From positions 1 to 7,566 of the forward strand of contig JAKAPN010000048.1 in assembly GCA_021822995.1 (NCBI GenBank): a stretch of DNA of 7,566 bases, written 5' to 3'. Of this stretch, positions 1 through 4,456 are shown one piece after another. Made by a program: the position numbers and the translations under genes. Positions within the stretch are counted from its first letter, which is position 1. Every line of letters begins with the position of its first letter. Source of the DNA: an archaeon. Lineage in GTDB: Archaea > Thermoproteota > Nitrososphaeria > Nitrososphaerales > Gagatemarchaeaceae. The notes under the pieces are model-generated. The model ran no database searches, was not told the origin of the DNA, and worked only from the letters and a program-made list of their open reading frames with translations.

Positions 1-981
1 CGATCTGACAAGAAGGTCAAGCTCCCGACGTCGGACTGCGTGGACGAGGTGGTCCCGACGAAGGAGCAGCTTGCCCAGATATTCAGGCACTGCGACCCAA
101 GGGCGAGGGCGATCGCCTCACTTATGGCCTTCTGCGGCCTGAGACCGGAGAGCATCGGAAATTACATTGGTGTGGACGGGCTACGACTGGGGGACCTGCG
201 GGAACTAGAGATCAAGTCTCGCAGCGTGGAGTTCTCCAAGGCGCCTGCTATCGTCGTGGTGAGGAAGACGCTGAGCAAGGCCAGGCACCAGTACTTCACC
301 TTCCTGCCGGAGGAAGGGCGCAAGTACCTGAAGGAGTACCTTGAGTCGAGGATGAGAAGGGGAGAGAAGCTCGGCCCGGAAAGCCCCGTAATCGGCCACG
401 TCAGAGAGGGGAGCAGGCTCGCCTTCCTCAGGACGACGAAGGTAGGCTGGGAGGTGAAGCTCGCCATCAAGGCAGCAGGCTTCACTTGGAGGCCCTATGT
501 GCTCCGCTCCTACTGTGACACGGCCTTCGACATTGCCGAGTCGAGGGGCCTCATCTCCCATCCATGGCGCCAGTTCTTCATGGGGCACAAGGGGGACATC
601 GAAGCGAGGTACTCGACGAACAAGAGCAGGTTGCCCCCGGATATGATAGAGGAGATGAGAGGGGCCTACAAGAAATGCGAGCCCCTTCTCCAGACGGAAA
701 AAGCGGAGCCAGAGCAGCAGAAGATCAGGGAGGCCTTCAAGGAGCAGCTGCTCCTCGTGGCCGGGTTCAAGCAGGAGGAGATGGCGAAGATGGACCTGGA
801 AAAGATGAGCAACGAGGAGCTCCAGAAGATAGTGAGAGAGAGGCTCATCGGGGCGATGGTGAACAACGGCAACAAGCAGAAGGTAGTCCCCGTCCATGAC
901 ATCAAGACGTACATCTCTCAGGGGTTCGAGTACGTAGCTTCCCTGCCGGACGGCGAGGCGATAGTGAAGATATCATCTTGA
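1..981 (+). CDS. Archaeal tyrosine recombinase/integrase, 5' end outside window
   Basis: Site-specific recombinase of the phage-integrase/Xer superfamily, which cuts and rejoins DNA through a covalent 3'-phosphotyrosine. The frame is open from base 1, so the GTG at 40 is probably internal and the N-terminal DNA-binding domain lies upstream. Counting from that GTG, the catalytic set reads Arg35 (CGLRPES), Lys80 (TLSKARHQY), Tyr153-x-x-Arg156 (RPYVLRSYCD), His183 (FFMGHKGD) and nucleophile Tyr191 (ARYSTNK). The usual first His of the HxxR box is therefore Tyr. From memory, related archaeal integrases often show the same change. A charged, helical tail of about 100 residues follows the nucleophile and ends in a compact segment (VVPVHDIKTYISQGFEYVA) that I also associate with archaeal integrases. 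Nothing after base 1 looks broken, so it may be active. It probably mobilised, or once mobilised, the surrounding island. No attachment site or tRNA was found in the window. Confidence 0.9.
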   Translation, partial: RSDKKVKLPTSDCVDEVVPTKEQLAQIFRHCDPRARAIASLMAFCGLRPESIGNYIGVDGLRLGDLRELEIKSRSVEFSKAPAIVVVRKTLSKARHQYFTFLPEEGRKYLKEYLESRMRRGEKLGPESPVIGHVREGSRLAFLRTTKVGWEVKLAIKAAGFTWRPYVLRSYCDTAFDIAESRGLISHPWRQFFMGHKGDIEARYSTNKSRLPPDMIEEMRGAYKKCEPLLQTEKAEPEQQKIREAFKEQLLLVAGFKQEEMAKMDLEKMSNEELQKIVRERLIGAMVNNGNKQKVVPVHDIKTYISQGFEYVASLPDGEAIVKISS

Positions 982-982
982 A

Positions 983-990
983 CGAACGAG
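983..990. repeat. Left copy of 8-bp target-site duplication
   Basis: CGAACGAG lies directly outside the left terminal inverted repeat. The matching right copy at 2598-2605 is CGAAGGAG (7 of 8 identical). IS6-family elements make 8-bp target duplications, so length and position both fit. The single mismatch points to an older insertion or one changed base. Confidence 0.7.
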
Positions 991-1014
991 GGTTCTGTCG
1001 CGTCTCCTTGGTGG
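991..1014 (+). repeat. Left terminal inverted repeat of the IS-like element
   Basis: It reads GGTTCTGT, two mismatched bases, CGTCT, one mismatched base, then CTTGGTGG, compared with the reverse complement of 2574-2597. The gap-free alignment over 24 bases makes chance unlikely. A second GGTTCTGT at 1100-1107 has a similar preceding context but matches the right end much less well. Confidence 0.82.
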
Positions 1015-1063
1015 TGGGGGCGGGTGTCCCGCGCCTTTGGTGGTCTGCTCCGTTCTTGGTGGT
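1008..1063 (+). repeat. Three TTGGTGGT repeats at the left element end
   Basis: Exact copies of TTGGTGGT sit at 1008-1015, 1037-1044 and 1056-1063. The first overlaps the inner part of the left inverted repeat, and most of the motif recurs inverted at the right end. They could be subterminal transposase-binding sites, or traces of duplication at the element end. The spacings of 29 and 19 bases are irregular. Confidence 0.5.
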
Positions 1064-1228
1064 GGAACCACACCTCAAATAACCGAACCGCCGAAGAGGG
1101 GTTCTGTTCCGCGCATTCCGTAAAGGGTCTGAATCTTGCGCCTGTTCCAGCCTTCCGTAAACCGTTCCATTGTGGCGATTTGGAGGCGGACACCGCTTGA
1201 GCCTCCAGATAGACAAGCGAATCGGAGG

Positions 1229-1236
1229 ATATACAA
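1229..1236 (+). promoter_or_regulatory. TATA-like box for the serine peptidase gene
   Basis: ATATACAA lies 27 to 34 bases before the ATG at 1263. That spacing would place transcription initiation at or near the start codon, giving a leaderless mRNA. It lies inside the IS-like element, so the cargo would carry its own promoter. The match to the archaeal consensus is moderate. Confidence 0.45.
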
Positions 1237-1262
1237 GATACTACTTCGGCGAATCAGAATTC

Positions 1263-2138
1263 ATGCCGATACCCGATGAAGTGAGGAAATGCGTGGCGTT
1301 CTTGGCATACAAGGACGCGCAAGGGATGATTCGCTTGGCTGGAACTATTTTCTTCGTAGCCATCAGTCTCCCCGGTGAAACTCTGGGGGGATTCGGCTAT
1401 GCTGTCACGGCGAAGCATGTCATCGACGGCATTAGGCAGAACTCCGCAGATGGGAAAGTCTACATCAGGTTGAACCTAAAGAATGTCGGAGCCCGGCTCG
1501 CCGAATCCAGAATAGAGGATTGGCAATCCCATCCGACAGATAGTTCGGTTGATGTCTCCGCCCATCCCTTTCCATCTTCCGCTGAATTTGACCATTTGGT
1601 CTTTCCAGCCACTGGAATCGCAACCGCCGATGTCATAAGGACTCAAAGTGTTGGAATCGGAGACGAAGTGTTCATCGTCGGACTGTTTGTCCACCACTAC
1701 GGCCAACAGAGAAACATACCGATAATTCGGATGGGAAACATCGCCGCAATGCCAGAAGAAAAGATACAGACGAGGTCCGAGGAGATTGAGGCCTTCCTCA
1801 TCGAAAGCCGCTCAATAGGTGGACTAAGCGGTTCACCAGTCTTCGTCAACACGGCTGGGGCAAGGACCGTCGGCAATACCATAAGAGTCGGAGGAGGGGG
1901 AATCTTTTTGCTCGGACTTGTACATGGACACTGGGATGTTTCTCCATCAGAAACAGACACCATGATAGTGGACAATCGTCGCGAGTCGGTCAACGTAGGA
2001 ATCGCGATTGTGGTCCCTGCTCAAAAGATTCTGGAGGTTCTGAATCATCCCGTGTTCAAGCGTGCGAGGAACGAGGCCATTAGTGTTCGAAAGACCCAGA
2101 ACTCACCCACTGCCGATTCTGGAAAGGGGGCTTCATGA
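1263..2138 (+). CDS. Trypsin-like (chymotrypsin-fold) serine peptidase, IS cargo
   Basis: A 291-residue protein with the ordered His-Asp-Ser triad of the chymotrypsin-fold peptidases. His52 lies in GYAVTAKHVIDG, Asp97 in SSVDVSAHPF, and Ser189 is the nucleophile in GGLSGSPVF, matching the G-x-S-G-x-P pattern. Residues 212-224 (GGIFLLGLVHGHW) supply the strand after the nucleophile that forms the substrate cleft. There is no signal peptide, membrane segment or PDZ domain, so it is probably cytoplasmic and unlike exported HtrA proteases. The frame could start at a TTG at 1170, but the ATG at 1263 has a correctly placed TATA-like box. The gene lies within the IS-like element and its stop overlaps the 3' end of the opposite-strand RHH gene by 6 bases. 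The substrate is unknown. Isolated trypsin-like domains occur as effectors in some defence and signalling systems, but nothing here proves such a role. Confidence 0.85.
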   Translation: MPIPDEVRKCVAFLAYKDAQGMIRLAGTIFFVAISLPGETLGGFGYAVTAKHVIDGIRQNSADGKVYIRLNLKNVGARLAESRIEDWQSHPTDSSVDVSAHPFPSSAEFDHLVFPATGIATADVIRTQSVGIGDEVFIVGLFVHHYGQQRNIPIIRMGNIAAMPEEKIQTRSEEIEAFLIESRSIGGLSGSPVFVNTAGARTVGNTIRVGGGGIFLLGLVHGHWDVSPSETDTMIVDNRRESVNVGIAIVVPAQKILEVLNHPVFKRARNEAISVRKTQNSPTADSGKGAS

Positions 2139-2324
2139 CTTCGCTTCGGACTGCTTCTTCAGCCTCGCCAATTCTCCTCTCAAGCCATCCTCGACAATCT
2201 GAGATAGTTCCATGCCATGCTGGATTGCCACTATCTTCGCTTGCTTCCATAGGTCTGAGTCTACCTTTATCGAAGTCGCTTCTTTCGGTTTCTTCTCTGT
2301 CAGATGGGGGTCGGGAAGCCCCAC
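2133..2324 (-). CDS. Small ribbon-helix-helix (CopG/Arc-like) DNA-binding protein
   Basis: A 63-residue protein with the RHH pattern: a short polar strand (ATSIKVD, residues 16-22), a first helix (DLWKQAKIVAIQHG) and a second helix (ELSQIVEDGLRGELARL) with a basic tail. RHH proteins bind DNA as dimers through the strand and often act as antitoxins or repressors. No ATG lies near the domain start. The GTG at 2324 is the only sensible start in frame before the sequence becomes antisense to the transposase remnant. The frame stays open further upstream to an apparent 108-residue product, but that extension reads as transposase antisense and is probably not coding. The start thus falls inside the transposase remnant, so the true N-terminus may have been lost at the junction. 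It converges on the peptidase gene with a 6-base overlap. No toxin partner is adjacent on the same strand. Confidence 0.6.
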   Translation of the reverse strand: MGLPDPHLTEKKPKEATSIKVDSDLWKQAKIVAIQHGMELSQIVEDGLRGELARLKKQSEAKS

Positions 2325-2572
2325 GCCAACAACAACCGGATTGAAAGGCTCAACGGGACACTCAGAGAGAGGGTGAAGGTTCAACGCGGTTGGAAGTCCA
2401 TGAAGACTCCAATCGCGGAAGGGGCGAGGATTCACTATAACTTCGTGAAGCCCCACCAAGCGTTAGAGGGACAGACCCCCGCGCGGAGGGCGGGTTTGGT
2501 GGTGGAGGGGAAAACAAGTGGCTCTCGCTGTTGAAGGCCGCGCTCACCGCCAAAGACGGGACAGCCTCATGA
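2304..2572 (+). pseudogene. DDE transposase (IS6-like), C-terminal remnant with frameshift
   Basis: The frame from 2304 reads KPHANNNRIERLNGTLRER, then RGWKSMKTP and HYNFVKPHQALEGQTPA. This is the conserved end of the IS6/IS240-type integrase core, and the Glu in NNRIER is the third acidic residue of the DDE triad. Everything upstream is missing, including both catalytic aspartates. The frame ends early at 2534. One added A in the run of four A at 2511-2514 would restore a typical tail (KNKWLSLLKAALTAKDGTAS) stopping at TGA 2570-2572, one base before the right inverted repeat. So there is a 5' loss plus a single-base deletion. The first few codons overlap the RHH gene, marking the junction between cargo and IS sequence near 2300-2316. 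It cannot be active. Confidence 0.85.
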
Positions 2573-2573
2573 C

Positions 2574-2597
2574 CCACCAAGAAGACGGTACAGAACC
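2574..2597 (-). repeat. Right terminal inverted repeat of the IS-like element
   Basis: The reverse complement reads GGTTCTGT, AC, CGTCT, T, CTTGGTGG, and pairs with 991-1014 at 21 of 24 positions. It begins one base after the restored transposase stop codon, a normal arrangement for this kind of IS. Confidence 0.82.
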
Positions 2598-2605
2598 CGA
2601 AGGAG
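2598..2605. repeat. Right copy of 8-bp target-site duplication
   Basis: CGAAGGAG directly follows the right inverted repeat and differs at one base from CGAACGAG at 983-990. Removing the element and one copy would put the winged-helix start codon 51 bases after the integrase stop. Confidence 0.7.
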
Positions 2606-2615
2606 CTCAGAAAGG

Positions 2616-2622
2616 CTTAAAT
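2616..2622 (+). promoter_or_regulatory. TATA-like box for the winged-helix/PIN pair
   Basis: CTTAAAT lies 26 to 32 bases before the ATG at 2648, with AAAGG just upstream at the position of a TFB-recognition element. The spacing supports leaderless initiation at 2648 and argues against the upstream ATG at 2621, which overlaps the box. The box lies just outside the right target duplication, so the insertion left it intact. Confidence 0.6.
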
Positions 2623-2647
2623 GAGTCCCCATTCTATGGAACGTGGA

Positions 2648-3178
2648 ATGACAATGGAGCGCCCCGAAGCCTTAGAGCGTCTCTTCCCTGCATTTCACGG
2701 ACAAAGTGCTCAAATCTTGGCGTATGTAGCCGCCAAGGGCAAGGCCACGCCAGAAGAGATACAGAAAGACCTCGGTATTCCGAGATCGACTGTCTACAAA
2801 CTACTGACTGAATTCTTCCAGACTGGCCTCGTGACCAAGGAGAAGGCGGGCAAGGTCGAATTGGTGCGGGTCCCAGACTTCGTCTTCCGAATCGAGAACA
2901 CGGCCAACATTGTGGACTGCAAGCTGACGCCTAGGAACATCCTTGCATTCGATGCCGCCCATACGCCTGCGGGGCGGATGTTCATCGGACGCCGCGGTCT
3001 GCAGGCGTTCGCTAAATTCGTCGAACTGTACGACGTGTACAAGCGAGACAGGACTACGGCGCAACTGATGGCGAGGGAACTGGGGGTCACGAGGTATGAG
3101 GTCGAACTCCTTCTCAGCGACATAGACTCCATCACTCCGCGGTCTCTCGAGCTTGCCAACCTTCCGAGTCGTCGATAG
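2648..3178 (+). CDS. Winged-helix DNA-binding protein, likely antitoxin/repressor
   Basis: A 176-residue protein with an N-terminal winged helix-turn-helix. Residues 20-80 run from a first helix (SAQILAYVAAKG) through TPEEIQKDLGIPRSTVYKLL to a wing (LVTKEKAGKVELVRV). A middle region (about 85-130) follows. A second short helix-turn-helix-like segment (TTAQLMARELGVTRYEVELL, 136-155) sits near the C-terminus. I cannot assign it to a named family; TrmB- or MarR-like winged helices are the nearest comparison. The start at 2648 is chosen because the TATA-like box lies 26-32 bases upstream. The ATG at 2654 is an alternative, while 2621 overlaps the box. Its last 26 bases overlap the PIN-domain gene in another frame, which suggests coupled translation and a toxin-antitoxin layout with the regulator first. 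The function as antitoxin is inferred from context. Confidence 0.75.
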   Translation: MTMERPEALERLFPAFHGQSAQILAYVAAKGKATPEEIQKDLGIPRSTVYKLLTEFFQTGLVTKEKAGKVELVRVPDFVFRIENTANIVDCKLTPRNILAFDAAHTPAGRMFIGRRGLQAFAKFVELYDVYKRDRTTAQLMARELGVTRYEVELLLSDIDSITPRSLELANLPSRR

Positions 3179-3656
3179 CAGCCTCCTGATTGAGGCAGAT
3201 CACCGGAGGGTCCTCCGGGCTCTCGAAAAGTATCTCCGTTCCGGTCCTCCTGCAATCGCTCCTCCGAGAGTGTACGAAGAGACCGTGACCGAACCGAGAT
3301 CCATTGGGTTCGGCGCCTCTGCCGCTAGGATAGAGAAACTGTTCAAGAGCGGAGCAGTGGCGATCAAACCTCCCGACTACACAGACAGCCTCGTATCAAC
3401 CATCGTTGACAGAGTCAGGGTGTGCATAGCGGACAGGGCCGGGAAGCCTGAACACGCGGTGGAACGGGCAGACCTGCAGATAGTCGCGTTGGCCATTGAG
3501 AATGCCAGGAAGGGGAACCAGGTCGAAATCATGTTTCGTGACAGCGCGCTGAAGGTCTGCCTAGAGAGAGTCCTTCGAGGGCAGGGCGTCTCAGGAGTGT
3601 CGATCATAGACTTCAGGTCGCTCATCAGGCAGCTGAAACACGAACCCAAGGGGTAA
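3153..3656 (+). CDS. PIN-domain protein, putative VapC-like toxin nuclease
   Basis: A 167-residue protein with the acidic residues of a PIN domain in the right order. Asp8 is in the first strand (FRVVDSSLLIE), Glu42/43 in RVYEETVTEP, Asp107 in ERADLQIVALAIE and Asp130 in IMFRDSALK. These residues hold metal ions for RNA cleavage in VapC-type toxins and related nucleases. The only start fitting the domain is TTG at 3153, since a stop codon lies in frame at 3123-3125. It overlaps the preceding winged-helix gene by 26 bases and has no promoter of its own, so the two are probably co-transcribed and coupled. VapC partners are usually AbrB, RHH or Phd-type. A winged-helix partner of about 20 kDa is less usual. 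The RNA target is unknown. A housekeeping RNA-processing role is possible, but the position next to an integrase favours a mobile toxin-antitoxin module. Confidence 0.8.
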   Translation: MPTFRVVDSSLLIEADHRRVLRALEKYLRSGPPAIAPPRVYEETVTEPRSIGFGASAARIEKLFKSGAVAIKPPDYTDSLVSTIVDRVRVCIADRAGKPEHAVERADLQIVALAIENARKGNQVEIMFRDSALKVCLERVLRGQGVSGVSIIDFRSLIRQLKHEPKG

Positions 3657-3721
3657 AGACGGATTCTCTGACTTTGTCTGACGCATGGATTCAGCCAGGT
3701 TGGAATAGGAGTATACAACGA

Positions 3722-4066
3722 CTAGGGATGCTCAATCAGTCTGACTACCTCGCGGATAGACCGCCTTATCTCTGAGGGCAGACGGCCAATTTGATAGACA
3801 GGCTTTTCCTGCCTTCCCTTTGCAACGATGAACCCGTTCTGGACCAGCACCTTAAGGTGGAAGTGAAGCGTGTTCGGGTTGACAGGACCGACATAACTCT
3901 CGAGAAACTTCTTGATGTCCGACCAAGTGCCTCTCTTCTTGGCGACAAGGTATCCTAGAGTCATCGTCCGATAGATATTCGAGAGGGCTGAATGTTCCTT
4001 GCTGATTCTGGTCGCCGCTTCGACTAACGACATCTGATTTGCATCTGCCACTGGCGGATCAGGCAC
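3722..4066 (-). CDS. Small winged-helix transcriptional regulator (ArsR-like fold)
   Basis: A 114-residue protein dominated by one winged helix-turn-helix at about residues 35-95. TWSDIKKFLESYVG is followed by the recognition helix NPNTLHFHLKVLVQNGFI and a wing (VAKGRQEKPVYQIGRLP). This pattern resembles archaeal ArsR/PadR-size regulators, with no visible ligand-binding domain or metal-binding cysteines. GTG at 4066 is favoured because an A/T-rich promoter element lies about 21-30 bases upstream on this strand. ATG at 4033 would remove eleven residues outside the domain. An AGTTAA/TTAACT palindrome covers the promoter, so the protein probably represses itself. It converges on the PIN gene with 65 bases between them and no clear terminator. 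The regulated genes are unknown. Confidence 0.72.
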   Translation of the reverse strand: MPDPPVADANQMSLVEAATRISKEHSALSNIYRTMTLGYLVAKKRGTWSDIKKFLESYVGPVNPNTLHFHLKVLVQNGFIVAKGRQEKPVYQIGRLPSEIRRSIREVVRLIEHP

Positions 4067-4072
4067 TAGTAG

Positions 4073-4090
4073 AGTTAATTGTAGTTAACT
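4073..4090 (-). promoter_or_regulatory. Palindromic operator at the regulator promoter
   Basis: AGTTAA, six bases, TTAACT is a perfect inverted repeat 7-24 bases before the GTG at 4066. Its distal arm merges with the A/T-rich stretch likely to serve as the TATA box (about 4088-4096). A dimeric winged-helix protein bound here would block the transcription factors, as in autorepression. Confidence 0.55.
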
Positions 4091-4366
4091 ATTTCGCATA
4101 CTCAGCGGATGCTCCAAGGTGCTTCGATTGGTGCTGAGCCCCTTGGTTTCTCGTCCAGCTTCCCCCGACCTGCCTGATCACCCCCTAGGGCGTCCAGAAT
4201 CTCGTCCTTCACGGGCCCTTCTGAAAGTTCCTGCGGGAAGTTGAGGAGATGAGAATAGCCAGACGACCGCAATCGGGGAGATTGCTTGACGAACCCTGTT
4301 CTGTTCGGTTTGCTTTGATTCTTGGAGTTCGTCGTAAATGGGTTTACGTCGTACCGAACTGCCTGC
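4091..4366. other. Gene-free stretch rich in inverted repeats
   Basis: No convincing gene is present. A minus-strand frame of 97 codons (4102-4395) has no recognisable domain and would start inside the AbiEi TATA box. Several exact complementary pairs are seen. CTCAGC at 4101-4106 pairs with GCTGAG at 4133-4138. CCAAGG at 4114-4119 pairs with CCTTGG at 4141-4146. GACGAAC at 4288-4294 pairs with GTTCGTC at 4327-4333. The first two pairs interleave, which in RNA could make a pseudoknot. A structured RNA, remnants of older insertions, or chance are all possible. Confidence 0.35.
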
Positions 4367-4456
4367 ACTACCGAAACTTTGACGCAAATGTACATATATA
4401 GTAGCTCCCCGTAAAAATTGCGGTAGTATGGCCCTCCCCTTTCTCTACCGAAAACT
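4351..4456 (+). promoter_or_regulatory. AbiEi promoter with repeated TACCGAA operator sites
   Basis: The TATA box ATATATA at 4394-4400 lies 28-34 bases before the ATG at 4428. Around it are GTACCGAACT (4351-4360), CTACCGAAACT (4368-4378), the inverted arm TTGCGGTAGT (4418-4427) and CTACCGAAAACT (4445-4456, inside the coding region). ACTACCGAAA at 4367-4376 and the reverse complement of 4418-4427 match at 9 of 10 positions and flank the TATA box symmetrically. AbiEi antitoxins are known to bind inverted repeats in their own promoter, so these are good operator candidates. The copy in the gene may simply be coding sequence. Confidence 0.6.

Larger units (their letters stand above)
991..2597 (+). 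mobile_element. IS6-like, cargo-carrying insertion element (non-autonomous)
   Basis: The element is bounded by 24-bp inverted repeats, 991-1014 and 2574-2597, matching at 21 of 24 positions with no gaps. Both begin GGTTCTGT, which resembles IS6/IS240-type ends, and an 8-bp near-duplication flanks them. At 1607 bp it is roughly twice the usual length of an IS6 element. Only the last 90 or so codons of a DDE transposase remain, at the right end, with the stop codon one base before the right repeat. The left 1.3 kb holds a serine peptidase gene and a convergent ribbon-helix-helix gene. It insertion-separated the integrase from the winged-helix/PIN pair. By analogy with mobile insertion cassettes and transporter IS elements, it would need a transposase supplied from elsewhere. 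The boundaries are seen directly. The family assignment rests on the transposase tail, the end sequence and the duplication length. Confidence 0.78.

Noticed and set aside
205..897. 230-codon open frame on the minus strand inside the integrase
   Set aside because: It is antisense to a well-conserved recombinase, Leu/His/Arg-rich, without any domain. It arises from the high GC content of the opposite gene.
564..899. 111-codon plus-strand frame overlapping the integrase
   Set aside because: Out-of-frame shadow rich in Gly, Glu and Arg with no domain.
1100..1107. GGTTCTGT at 1100 as the true left end of the element
   Set aside because: It matches the right end over only the first 8 bases plus scattered positions, and its flank matches the right duplication at 6 of 8. 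The 991 copy gives 21/24 and 7/8. It is kept as a finding on a nested end.
1170..1262. Upstream TTG start adding 31 residues to the serine peptidase
   Set aside because: The extension is outside the fold, covers the TATA-like box and has no initiation signal. The ATG at 1263 fits better.
2325..2459. N-terminal extension of the RHH frame to an ATG at 2459
   Set aside because: This part is exactly antisense to the conserved transposase C-terminus and has no RHH character, so it is read as non-coding.
4102..4395. 97-codon minus-strand frame in the gene-free stretch
   Set aside because: No recognisable domain. It starts within the AbiEi TATA box, has no suitable promoter and has an uneven composition. 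A degenerate gene cannot be ruled out.
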